Source: YC2-FULL-38-9 sp964629635 (GTDB lineage: Bacteria; Patescibacteriota; Microgenomatia; UBA1406; GWC2-37-13). Taken from it: DNA of 64,000 bases. Every line of letters begins with the position of its first letter. Position 1 is the first letter of the stretch. Positions 57,990 to 64,000 of the stretch are shown piece after piece. Location of the stretch: positions 434,001 through 498,000 of the forward strand of contig CAZVQS010000001.1 of the NCBI GenBank assembly GCA_964629635.1, read 5' to 3'. The position numbers and the translations under genes were made by a program. The notes beneath the pieces were generated by a model. The model had not been told where the DNA came from and did not search any database. It saw nothing but the letters and a program-made list of their open reading frames with translations.

Positions 57990-58211
57990 ATGAGAAATCT
58001 TACGACGTTTGACTGGATAGCGCTTGTTCTGGTTCTCGTCGGTGCGCTCAACTGGGGACTGGTCGGTCTGCTTGACGTTGACCTGGTGGCGCTGCTTTTC
58101 GGTACGGAATCGGTTGTGTCGCGCGCGGTGTATTCGCTTGTCGGACTCGCCGCCCTGTATATGGCCGCGAATTCCCCGAAACTGGCGAGAAAGGGCGATA
58201 ATGACCGCTGA
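57990..58211 (+). CDS. DUF378 membrane protein
   Basis: 73 residues. The DUF378 pattern is LTTFDWIALVLVLVGALNWGLVGLLDVDLVALLFG followed by VSRAVYSLVGLAALYMA. Two TM segments; function unknown. It has an unusually good Shine-Dalgarno site, so it is probably well translated. Confidence 0.9.
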   Translation: MRNLTTFDWIALVLVLVGALNWGLVGLLDVDLVALLFGTESVVSRAVYSLVGLAALYMAANSPKLARKGDNDR

Positions 58212-58247
58212 TTATTACCCGTTTTTCACGCTGCGGACACATTTCCC

Positions 58248-58736
58248 GTGCAATATGGGGCAGTGGAACTAGTCAGCGACGCATTTGCCAACAATTCGCC
58301 CATCCCGCAAAAATATACCTGCAACGGCGAAAATATCAACCCGCCCCTTCGGGTACTTGCCATACCGCCCGATACGCAGAGCATGGCATTGATTGTTGAG
58401 GATCTCGATGCCGCCCCTAAGCCCTGGGTGCATTGGTTCGTGTTCAATATTCCCTCAGTCACGGCAGACATATTCGAGGGCAAGCCGCCCAACGGCGGCA
58501 TGGAAGGGTTCGCCAACGGCGGCAAACCCGGGTATGAGGGACCCTGCGTTTACTTTAAGGGAGTGCACCGGTACCGGTTCAGGGTGATTGCGTTGAAGAC
58601 GTCCCTTGACGCCCCGGAAACCATAACCCGGGATGATATCGAACAGATTCTTCATGAATACACGATCGCGCAGGCAGATCTCATTGGTACAGTTGTGGGG
58701 ACCGGGGAGAAGATGGGGGTAGTTACAGGCAGTTAG
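58248..58736 (+). CDS. YbhB/YbcL Raf-kinase-inhibitor-like (PEBP) protein
   Basis: 162 residues. PEBP blocks are SDAFANNSPIPQKYTCNGENINPPL, SMALIVEDLDAAPKPWVHWFVFNIP, GKPGYEGPCVYFKGVHRYRFRVIAL and the DxxD end. The family binds phospholipid or anionic ligands; the bacterial role is unknown. The start is GTG at 58248 or 58263. The end overlaps the transglycosylase gene by 14 bases. Confidence 0.93.
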   Translation: MQYGAVELVSDAFANNSPIPQKYTCNGENINPPLRVLAIPPDTQSMALIVEDLDAAPKPWVHWFVFNIPSVTADIFEGKPPNGGMEGFANGGKPGYEGPCVYFKGVHRYRFRVIALKTSLDAPETITRDDIEQILHEYTIAQADLIGTVVGTGEKMGVVTGS

Positions 58737-59286
58737 CCCAGGCCCCCGCGCCGCCGTTTCCAATCTTGAACGCGGCGGTTCTGATCGCCTCTTCGGCATT
58801 GAACCGCAGGTCGATATTGGTATCCAGGCCCATGGAAGCGCGGGTTGACGTCCAGGTGGATGAGGCGAACTGGAACATGCCTCCGTAGTCGCCGTTTACC
58901 GACCCCGGGTTCGTATGGGATTCGCAGTTGGCAATCTTCTTGAGGAGCTCCTTGTCTACCTTGTATTCACCGCTGTATTTGTCGAAATGTTCCTCATATG
59001 ATGTTACCGGCATCGACGTGGGGACTGCAGTGGGTGCTGCGGTCGGTATCGAGGTCGGGACGGCTGTCGGCGACAATGTCGGTGTTGATGTCGGCAGGGG
59101 CGAGGGAGTGGGCGACGGTCTAAAAGGAGTGGGGGAAACCGCGCGTGCGACTATTTTCCGTTCCGTTTTCAGGTTTGTTTTTGTGCGCGCAAATACGCTG
59201 ACCGTTGAGGCGAGGATGATGAGGGGAAGGAGCAAAAGTATCTGCCTGATTTTTTTCGAACCGATCTTCGGTAAACCGAAATGCAT
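58723..59286 (-). CDS. Membrane-anchored transglycosylase/lysozyme-like protein
   Basis: 187 residues. An N-terminal TM or signal (IRQILLLLPLIILASTVSVF), a long Pro/Thr/Ser-rich linker (residues 45-95), then an SLT/resuscitation-promoting-factor-type domain: LLKKIANCESHTNPGSVNGDYGGMFQFASSTWTS with the catalytic Glu in NCESHTNP. It cleaves peptidoglycan outside the membrane. It has a full consensus promoter. Confidence 0.87.
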   Translation of the reverse strand: MHFGLPKIGSKKIRQILLLLPLIILASTVSVFARTKTNLKTERKIVARAVSPTPFRPSPTPSPLPTSTPTLSPTAVPTSIPTAAPTAVPTSMPVTSYEEHFDKYSGEYKVDKELLKKIANCESHTNPGSVNGDYGGMFQFASSTWTSTRASMGLDTNIDLRFNAEEAIRTAAFKIGNGGAGAWANCL

Positions 59287-59323
59287 AAAAGACTATTATA
59301 CCATTTTATACTATTACTGTCAA
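59287..59323 (-). promoter_or_regulatory. Consensus promoter of the transglycosylase gene, leaderless
   Basis: Minus-strand TTGACA (59318-59323), 17-base spacer, TATAAT (59295-59300), then 8 bases to the ATG at 59286. Both hexamers match the consensus perfectly. Confidence 0.85.
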
Positions 59324-59365
59324 TGTAATAGATGATATCAAGGATTTTTATCGGTACTAGGGAGT

Positions 59366-59770
59366 TCAGGAGGGACATGTTTTTCCCGCCAGTTTGAGGA
59401 ATCCGAATCGGCATGCTTCATCGAGCCACTGCTTAATGTCGGGAGTGTAATCTTCTTTCCTTGTGATTACTATGTGGTGTATCCATCGTCCGGGGTAGGG
59501 CTCCACCGCCTCTGTGATTTTGGGATCGGTAATCCGTTTCTGGAGAGTGAAGCTGAGTATAATACATCCGGGAGGCCTGCGCTTATCCCATTCCATGGGA
59601 AGCCATATCCATGCGAACTGCCGTTTGCCCGCGTACGAAATCTGGGTTTTCGTGATTTTCTCGGTTACCCCGGGTATTGCGTCCAGATATTTTTTCACAT
59701 GAAGGTACAGTTTTTTCTGTTCAGGCTTGTCCTTGAAGAGGTCGTTTGCGGTCAGGGTCACGCGGGACAT
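59366..59770 (-). CDS. DUF5655-type protein
   Basis: 134 residues. DUF5655-like: VKKYLDAIPGVTEKITKTQISYAGKRQFAWIWLP, ILSFTLQKRITDPKITEAVEPYPGRWIHHIVI, DIKQWLDEACRFGFL. Function unknown. TACAAT ends 5 bases before the ATG, inside the end of the upstream gene, which it overlaps by 50 bases. Confidence 0.75.
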   Translation of the reverse strand: MSRVTLTANDLFKDKPEQKKLYLHVKKYLDAIPGVTEKITKTQISYAGKRQFAWIWLPMEWDKRRPPGCIILSFTLQKRITDPKITEAVEPYPGRWIHHIVITRKEDYTPDIKQWLDEACRFGFLKLAGKTCPS

Positions 59771-60107
59771 GCCTTATTGTAGCAAAACAGGCGCAGCCCT
59801 TTGCTTTGAGGATTGCCCGCTGTTTCAAAGGATCGTCGATATATGCCGTTTGCACCTGCGCACCGGTTGCCCGGTTTGCGTCAAGGGGCGAACGGTGGAC
59901 GTATCCGCGTTTTTTCATTTCTTCAGCCAGCTCGGAATGCCTTATGAAAAGCGCTTTCAGTTTCCCTTTCCAGCGCAGGGTTTCGGGATGGTGTGCGTAG
60001 CCTGTTTTGTTTTGGGTGATTACGGTCCAGAGCGCATGGAGCTCCCGGTGTTCGCCCAGGAGATGGTTGCGGCACAAAAACCGGGGCTCGATATCCCAGA
60101 TTCTCAT
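59721..60107 (-). CDS. Pyrimidine-dimer DNA glycosylase/endonuclease V-like protein
   Basis: 128 residues from MRIWDIEPRFLCRNHLLGEH. The conserved WDIEPRFLC, LLGEHRELHALWTVI, GYAHHPETLRWKGKLKALFIRH and MKKRGYVHRSPLD blocks match the endonuclease V-like family that excises UV dimers. The C-terminal 30 residues are basic. It is a likely DNA-repair protein. Confidence 0.82.
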   Translation of the reverse strand: MRIWDIEPRFLCRNHLLGEHRELHALWTVITQNKTGYAHHPETLRWKGKLKALFIRHSELAEEMKKRGYVHRSPLDANRATGAQVQTAYIDDPLKQRAILKAKGCACFATIRHVPRDPDRKRPLQGQA

Positions 60108-60160
60108 GATGCAATGATCGCACACTCTTCCGGTTTTATCAATTGGCAAGCCCGTTGCGG

Positions 60161-60172
60161 TATAATGGTCAA
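60161..60172 (+). promoter_or_regulatory. -10 of the LMW-phosphatase gene, leaderless
   Basis: TATAAT (60161-60166) ends 6 bases before the ATG at 60173. The longer frame from 60143 runs through this box. Confidence 0.65.
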
Positions 60173-60646
60173 ATGCACATTCATTTCGTATGCTCGGGCA
60201 ACGCCTACCGGAGCCGGCTTGCCGAAGCGTATTTCAAATCCATTACCCGCCTCAAAAACATCACGGTCTCGTCAAGCGGCATCGCGGCAGGAACCCTGGA
60301 GAACAAATACGGCAACGGCCCGATCTGCTGGTATGCCATGCGCATTATGAAGCGAAGAGGCCTCATCGAATTCATGTCCTGGCACGAACGCCAGACCACC
60401 GCGGACACCCTGAAGGATGTTGATTTGCTGGTGTGCATGCACGCGAAACACCTCGGGTTTTGCAAGGAGCTCGGGTACGCGGGAAAAGCGGAGGTATGGG
60501 ATATCCCGGACCTTAACGAGATGCCGGGTTTCATTCCCGGCACCATTCCCGGTCCGGATACGGATCTGAACCACATCAAACTCACGGATGAAACGTTTGA
60601 AGTGATCAGGGGGAAAGCGGACGATCTGGCCAGGCGTACCGCATAA
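60173..60646 (+). CDS. Low-molecular-weight protein-tyrosine-phosphatase-like protein
   Basis: 157 residues from MHIHFVCSGNAYRSRLAEAY. The active-site loop is C7-x5-R13-S14. DIPDLNEMPGFIPG near residues 108-120 provides the acid Asp region. These enzymes remove phosphate from tyrosine or arginine, or reduce arsenate; which one is unknown. It is adjacent to the RiPP region but with its own promoter and a convergent small gene between. Confidence 0.88.
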   Translation: MHIHFVCSGNAYRSRLAEAYFKSITRLKNITVSSSGIAAGTLENKYGNGPICWYAMRIMKRRGLIEFMSWHERQTTADTLKDVDLLVCMHAKHLGFCKELGYAGKAEVWDIPDLNEMPGFIPGTIPGPDTDLNHIKLTDETFEVIRGKADDLARRTA

Positions 60647-60650
60647 CGTG

Positions 60651-60845
60651 TCAGAGGTGCAGCATCTCAAGCGCCTTGTACACGATGATTCCCGGCCACA
60701 TGATCGCCTTGAAAACGCCAAGCACTCCCGCCCAGAACGAGGGGGCGTGCTGGATAAAGTAAACGAGTGCGCCAAGCGCTCCGACCGCATAAATGGTATT
60801 GCTGCTTGAGCACGGATTGTTTTTCATAACGGGTTTTTCGTTCAT
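60651..60845 (-). CDS. Small membrane protein between the phosphatase and the RiPP genes
   Basis: 64 residues from MNEKPVMKNNPCSSSNTIYA; a start at 60827 (MKNN) is also possible. Two hydrophobic segments (NTIYAVGALGALVYFI and FWAGVLGVFKAIMWPGIIVY) and a short tail. No family is recognised. It is divergent from the precursor-like peptide gene with 139 bases between starts. Confidence 0.5.
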   Translation of the reverse strand: MNEKPVMKNNPCSSSNTIYAVGALGALVYFIQHAPSFWAGVLGVFKAIMWPGIIVYKALEMLHL

Positions 60846-60943
60846 GGAAACGCGGACAGTATTGGTAACGGGTTTGTCCGTATGTAATAGTATAGCAAAA
60901 AGCAGCATGATCCATCGCCCGGGAACCATCCAAAGCTCCCGGC

Positions 60944-60972
60944 TTGACAGCATATTAGCGAATTGGTATAGT
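60944..60972 (+). promoter_or_regulatory. Consensus promoter of the RiPP precursor-like gene
   Basis: TTGACA (60944-60949), 17-base spacer, TATAGT (60967-60972), then 12 bases to the ATG at 60985. A strong promoter directly before a 50-codon frame supports that frame being expressed. Confidence 0.75.
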
Positions 60973-60984
60973 TGAATTGAAATC

Positions 60985-61137
60985 ATGAAAAAGCGCTACA
61001 AAAAGCCGGCTCTCAAGTCGAAAAAAATCGTCATCTCCCTCATGCGGCGGAAAAACGACTTCTTTGATTTCCTCAATGTCTATGCCTCAAGCGGTGCGAC
61101 ATGCGATGTCGGCGGATGCGGCAATTGCTGGCCGTAA
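60985..61137 (+). CDS. Candidate RiPP precursor peptide, 50 aa
   Basis: Sequence in order: a Lys/Arg-rich leader (MKKRYKKPALKSKKIVISLM, then RRKNDFFDFLNV), followed by the tail YASSGATCDVGGCGNCWP. Cys at 40, 45 and 48 form C-x4-C-x2-C, and Gly is frequent. The leader's Y-x2-P-x-L resembles the docking motif seen in leaders of radical-SAM-modified peptides. It lies 10 bases before a radical SAM enzyme. It lacks a signal peptide. The frame is real-looking because of promoter, position and composition, but no family match is known. Confidence 0.72.
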   Translation: MKKRYKKPALKSKKIVISLMRRKNDFFDFLNVYASSGATCDVGGCGNCWP

Positions 61138-61147
61138 CGGATTCCCC

Positions 61148-62515
61148 ATGCGAAACCCCCCTGGGATTATGAAACAGAAAACAGTCGTCCTTGCCTATGT
61201 CTCCCGTTCTCCCGGCGAAATCAATCCTGCCATCCATTACCTTGCCGAGCACGCGCAAAAAGCGCACTCCGCCGTGAGGTTTGTCACCTTGACGTTTCCG
61301 CAAGACACATCCGTGCGACATATCGCGGACAGGATACGCCGGGAGGATCCCGTGTTTGCCGGCTGTTCCGCATACCTGTGGAACCGGGAAAAGACAATCC
61401 GGATTGCGCGCGCGCTGCGAAAGTCAGGCATACCGGTCGTATTGGGCGGGCCTGAGGCTTCCTACAACGCAAAGGCCATCATGGAAACGGAACAGGACGT
61501 GGATATCGTCGTGACCGGGGAAGGGGAGGAAACGCTCGTTGACCTGGTCCGGCATTATGTGGAAAAAAAGAAGGAATTGCGCGACATCAAAGGCCTCTGG
61601 TATCGTGAAAGCGGTTCGGTAAAGGGAACCGGTGACCGTCCGGCGCTTGATTTGGCAAAAGTCGCCTCCCCGTTTCTGGGCGGCAGGATCCGGGAAATGG
61701 ACGGAAAAACCATAACATATGAAACGTCGCGCGGGTGTCCGTTCAAGTGCGCGTACTGCTCGTACAATTTCGGCAGTTACGCGGGATTGCGGTTTTTTCC
61801 CCTTGAACAGGTGAAGCGTGAGCTAACCCGTATTCTCAAGGCAGGCCCGAAAAAGGTAAACATAGTGGACGACAATTTCAACATCTACGAATCCCGGTCC
61901 CTTGCAATACTCAAAAGCATACGCCGGTCAATAGGCAGGGCCACCGTCACCCTGTTTTTACGGGCGGATGTCTGGAAAATAAGCGAACAACTTGCCCGGT
62001 CCCTGGCGCACAAAAACATCTACTGCACGATAGGCGTGCAGTCCCTGAATTCCGTAACTCTTGATATTGCAAAGCGCACCAATAACCGGGAAAACCTCGA
62101 GTATAACCTGAACCTTCTCAAGAAACACAACGTCCGGTTCATCCTCCAGTTCATTATCGGCCTGCCCGGTGACCGGTATAAGGACGTTTGCGCAATGATC
62201 GACTGGGCATGCAGATTTGATGCAAGCGAGATCCACCTCCAGACGCTTCGCATCAACCCGCAGACTCTGTACGAAAAGAAAGCAAAGCAGTTCGGCATCG
62301 TGTACCGGAATGCGCCTCCCTACATTATATCGCGTACGGCTGACATGACGGCGCGGGAGCTTGTGAAATCCCAAATCCTCGCATCTCGTTTCGAAGCCCT
62401 GTACCGGGATACCAAAACACGCCAAAAACTTATGGAATTAAGCAAAAAAACCAACGTTTCCGTATCAAAGCTTATTGAACTTTCATCGAAGGACTCAAAA
62501 AGAGACATAAGTTGA
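61148..62515 (+). CDS. B12-binding-domain radical SAM protein, candidate peptide maturase
   Basis: 455 residues from MRNPPGIMKQKTVVLAY; an ATG at 61169 is also possible, while an in-frame start at 61064 would overlap the precursor gene and is rejected. The N-terminal 130 residues look like a cobalamin-binding Rossmann domain (FAGCSAYLWNREKTIRIARA, VVLGGPEASYNAK, GEGEETLVDL) without the usual D-x-H-x-x-G. The radical SAM core has C197-x3-C201-x2-C204 (CPFKCAYC), then KKVNIVDDNFNIYESRSLAI and LQFIIGLPGD. Such enzymes methylate unactivated carbons or make ring links. Immediately downstream of the peptide gene, it is the probable modifying enzyme. Confidence 0.88.
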   Translation: MRNPPGIMKQKTVVLAYVSRSPGEINPAIHYLAEHAQKAHSAVRFVTLTFPQDTSVRHIADRIRREDPVFAGCSAYLWNREKTIRIARALRKSGIPVVLGGPEASYNAKAIMETEQDVDIVVTGEGEETLVDLVRHYVEKKKELRDIKGLWYRESGSVKGTGDRPALDLAKVASPFLGGRIREMDGKTITYETSRGCPFKCAYCSYNFGSYAGLRFFPLEQVKRELTRILKAGPKKVNIVDDNFNIYESRSLAILKSIRRSIGRATVTLFLRADVWKISEQLARSLAHKNIYCTIGVQSLNSVTLDIAKRTNNRENLEYNLNLLKKHNVRFILQFIIGLPGDRYKDVCAMIDWACRFDASEIHLQTLRINPQTLYEKKAKQFGIVYRNAPPYIISRTADMTARELVKSQILASRFEALYRDTKTRQKLMELSKKTNVSVSKLIELSSKDSKRDIS

Positions 62516-62540
62516 CAAGCGGGTATCAGTTTCCTACACT
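62512..62540 (+). promoter_or_regulatory. Promoter of the 62553 gene
   Basis: TTGACA (62512-62517, overlapping the stop of the radical SAM gene), 17-base spacer, TACACT (62535-62540), then 12 bases to the ATG at 62553. Confidence 0.6.
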
Positions 62541-62552
62541 GATCTTAACGGT

Positions 62553-63035
62553 ATGAACAGGATTCTTCTTGTTTTGTTGTTTTTCATTACGGCGATCGTT
62601 TTCATTGAGGCGGGTTATTTGGTATATATTTCCCGCATTACGCCCGGCTATTCCTCCCTCAGTTCCGTTACCCAGGAAAAAGACTATGAAGACTGGGTGA
62701 AAAAAAACAAAGATATCACCCGCTCGCGCGTGGTTGAGCCAAACAGTAAAACACGCCTCATCGTCAACCAGACTGAAGGAACGCTCAAGTATCTTGTCGT
62801 TGAACCGGACGCAGTGCGCACGACAGTGCAGACCGCAAAAGGGCTGATTGACTTCGCCTTTTCCTCGAAGGGTTTCCAGGCATACCGCAAGCCGCCCAAC
62901 ACTAAAGAGGTATTGGAGCCCATCAGCACGAAAGACCTGAAGGAAGGCGACCGGGTTATCGTGCACGAAAGCTTCATGGTGGTCGGCGAGGAAATAAAAA
63001 ACACCAACAACGGCATCGTGAAAGTGGAAGAATAA
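62553..63035 (+). CDS. Membrane-anchored protein in the RiPP region
   Basis: 160 residues. An N-terminal TM (ILLVLLFFITAIVFIEAGYLVY) then a polar beta-rich domain (TRLIVNQTEGTLKYLVVEPD, KEGDRVIVHESFMVVGEEIK). No family is recognised; the C-terminal LKEGDRVIV recalls DUF5666-like OB motifs. Its position between the precursor/radical SAM pair and the HprK/SPASM pair suggests a role with the peptide, but this is inference only. Confidence 0.65.
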   Translation: MNRILLVLLFFITAIVFIEAGYLVYISRITPGYSSLSSVTQEKDYEDWVKKNKDITRSRVVEPNSKTRLIVNQTEGTLKYLVVEPDAVRTTVQTAKGLIDFAFSSKGFQAYRKPPNTKEVLEPISTKDLKEGDRVIVHESFMVVGEEIKNTNNGIVKVEE

Positions 63036-63048
63036 AAACTCCGTCTCC

Positions 63049-63834
63049 TTACCTTTTTTTTGACTCAAATTCCTTAAAAAAACCGATGAGATCGGGCCTG
63101 CTCTTCAACGTGAACCCCAGCTCAAACAGATTCTTCTTCAGGGAAAACGCAAGCTTCACGATATCGGCGCGGTTGCCGTCTACGCACACTTCGCTGCAGA
63201 AGCGGCTGATGAAATCATGCTCCGTGAACAGGTCTATCCTGCGTATGTTCATTTTGTCGTCCTGCTTCAGGACATAAAAACCGCCGATGGGATAGCGGGC
63301 ATTCGATTTTTTGAAGTTGTTCGTTTCGCGGTAGGGGACCTGGTACAAATAGAGTGTATCTTTTTCCTTTTTCACGATAATCTTGTCGTCGCATAACGGC
63401 GTAAACTCGTTTTTCAGCATCCTGACGATTGTTGACTTGCCGATGCCGTTTCTCCCGATGAATACGCGCGCCTTGCCGTTGACGAGGACGGCGGAGGTAT
63501 GGAGTATGAACATGTCTTTTTTGCGCGCGAGATCGTGGATGATGATGCGCATCAAAAGGTCAAGCTGTATGGCGTCTGCGGTATTGGGCAGGTCTATGCG
63601 GTTATTTTTCTTTTCCTCGAAAAACGATATGAACGCTTTGCCGTTTTTGCGCAGGAACGTGTATTGATAGTTGTCATGCACAAACAGGGTATACGCGGGT
63701 TTGCGGTGTTTCGCCTGGTTCACGATATACCCGCCGTACATCCGTTCGATGTTGCGCCGCGCGGTCGATGCCGTGTCCGATTCGAAAACGAGCTTGATGA
63801 TGGAGTCAAGAACTTCGATATGCAGCTCTTTCAT
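63049..63834 (-). CDS. HprK-like serine kinase/phosphorylase family protein
   Basis: 261 residues. The P-loop is FIGRNGIGKST (about 125-135), and LCDDKIIVKKEKDTLYLYQVPY matches the HprK C-terminal LSDD and P-F/Y blocks. The N-terminal 100 residues lack the HPr-binding regulator domain. HprK-related proteins of this form occur in lasso and radical-SAM peptide clusters. It is 3 bases downstream of the SPASM gene, so they form an operon. No HPr gene is in view. Confidence 0.82.
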   Translation of the reverse strand: MKELHIEVLDSIIKLVFESDTASTARRNIERMYGGYIVNQAKHRKPAYTLFVHDNYQYTFLRKNGKAFISFFEEKKNNRIDLPNTADAIQLDLLMRIIIHDLARKKDMFILHTSAVLVNGKARVFIGRNGIGKSTIVRMLKNEFTPLCDDKIIVKKEKDTLYLYQVPYRETNNFKKSNARYPIGGFYVLKQDDKMNIRRIDLFTEHDFISRFCSEVCVDGNRADIVKLAFSLKKNLFELGFTLKSRPDLIGFFKEFESKKR

Positions 63835-63837
63835 AGT

Positions 63838-64000
63838 TCAGTTTTGGGAGGCTCTTTGAATTTTGCTTTGTATCTGGAGCGACAGGAGATAGGGGATCAT
63901 TTTCTTGTAAAAGGGGCATGAGTTGGGTGCGGATTTGGTGGTCTTGAGTACGATCTGCTCCATTTTGCATCCGCCCTTGCACAGGTACTTCCATTTGCAT
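63838..64000 (-). CDS. C-terminal SPASM end of a radical SAM enzyme, cut by the window
   Basis: The reverse strand reads CKWKYLCKGGCKMEQ..., then SCPFYKKMIPYLL and a stop (TGA at 63838-63840). The C-x5-C-x3-C pattern (C-K-W-K-Y-L-C, GGC) followed by a CPFY-type Cys is the end of a SPASM domain, whose extra iron-sulfur clusters serve peptide-modifying radical SAM enzymes. The rest, including the radical SAM core, lies beyond base 64000. It is in one operon with the HprK-like gene. Confidence 0.7.
   Translation of the reverse strand, partial: CKWKYLCKGGCKMEQIVLKTTKSAPNSCPFYKKMIPYLLSLQIQSKIQRASQN

Noticed and set aside
61064..61147. Upstream in-frame start for the radical SAM gene
   Set aside because: It would overlap the precursor-like peptide and adds residues that do not match the start of the B12-type domain; the ATG at 61148 or 61169 is preferred.
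63841..64000. Minus-strand frame without Cys (reads MQMEVPVQG and so on)
   Set aside because: The neighbouring register gives the SPASM Cys pattern and a stop just before the HprK-like start, which fits operon structure better.
1..64000. tRNA, rRNA, CRISPR arrays, insertion sequences
   Set aside because: No cloverleaf-like sequence in the gene gaps, no regular direct repeats with spacers, no transposase and no terminal repeats around a gene were seen by eye. A tRNAscan or CRISPR search could still be run.

Overview
The window reads as a stretch of a streamlined bacterial chromosome, most likely from the Candidate Phyla Radiation (Patescibacteria). This assignment is inferred from gene content. 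There is a PrgI/VirB4/TrbL-type secretion locus beside proteins with DUF5667, DUF5666 and carboxypeptidase-regulatory-like domains, many tiny membrane proteins, very tight gene packing with overlapping 3' ends, and few biosynthetic genes. Base composition looks roughly balanced or slightly GC-rich. TGA is used freely as a stop, so there is no sign of a recoded genetic code. I cannot place it below that level. About 85 genes are recognisable. I found no rRNA, tRNA, CRISPR array or insertion sequence.

Layout. 1-8 kb: envelope proteins, a DnaQ/GIY-YIG nuclease, PolX, an MscL-like channel, a methyltransferase and an ACT-domain protein. 8-13.3 kb: an acetyltransferase, an M20 peptidase, PspC/LiaF-like membrane proteins, a DMT transporter and an M24 aminopeptidase. 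13.3-24 kb: a type IV secretion or pilus-like locus (TrbL/VirB6-like protein, large surface protein, LPETG protein, PrgI, TraC-like protein, VirB4 ATPase) with an S1-domain RNA-binding protein embedded in it. 24-33.6 kb: NUDIX, GltX, Era, an ECF-like sigma operon, SdpR/SdpI, a slipin, a HUMPS-family enzyme, TspO and a KamA-like radical SAM enzyme. 33.6-42 kb: a candidate structured RNA or inverted-repeat element, PlsC, MsrB/MsrA, and a two-component system followed by a MacAB-like exporter. 42-60.6 kb: mixed housekeeping and stress genes, including an HD hydrolase, a PP-loop protein, a dienelactone hydrolase, a ferritin-like/VIT1 fusion, a second sigma factor, LD-carboxypeptidase, a PNP-like protein, DUF362, GIY-YIG, a transglycosylase, a UV endonuclease and a low-molecular-weight phosphatase.

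60.9-64 kb: the most interesting region. A 50-residue Lys-rich peptide ending in a Cys/Gly-rich tail (CDVGGCGNCWP) sits directly upstream of a B12-binding-type radical SAM enzyme. It is followed by a membrane-anchored protein and, convergently, an HprK-like kinase and the C-terminal SPASM end of a second radical SAM enzyme. This looks like an undescribed RiPP (ribosomally made, post-translationally modified peptide) pathway, cut by the right window edge.

A second theme runs through the window. At many gene starts a recognisable -10 hexamer ends only 6-8 bases before the start codon. This implies leaderless mRNAs and fixes many start codons. A few genes instead carry strong Shine-Dalgarno sites (S1 protein, a small secreted protein, the DUF378 protein).
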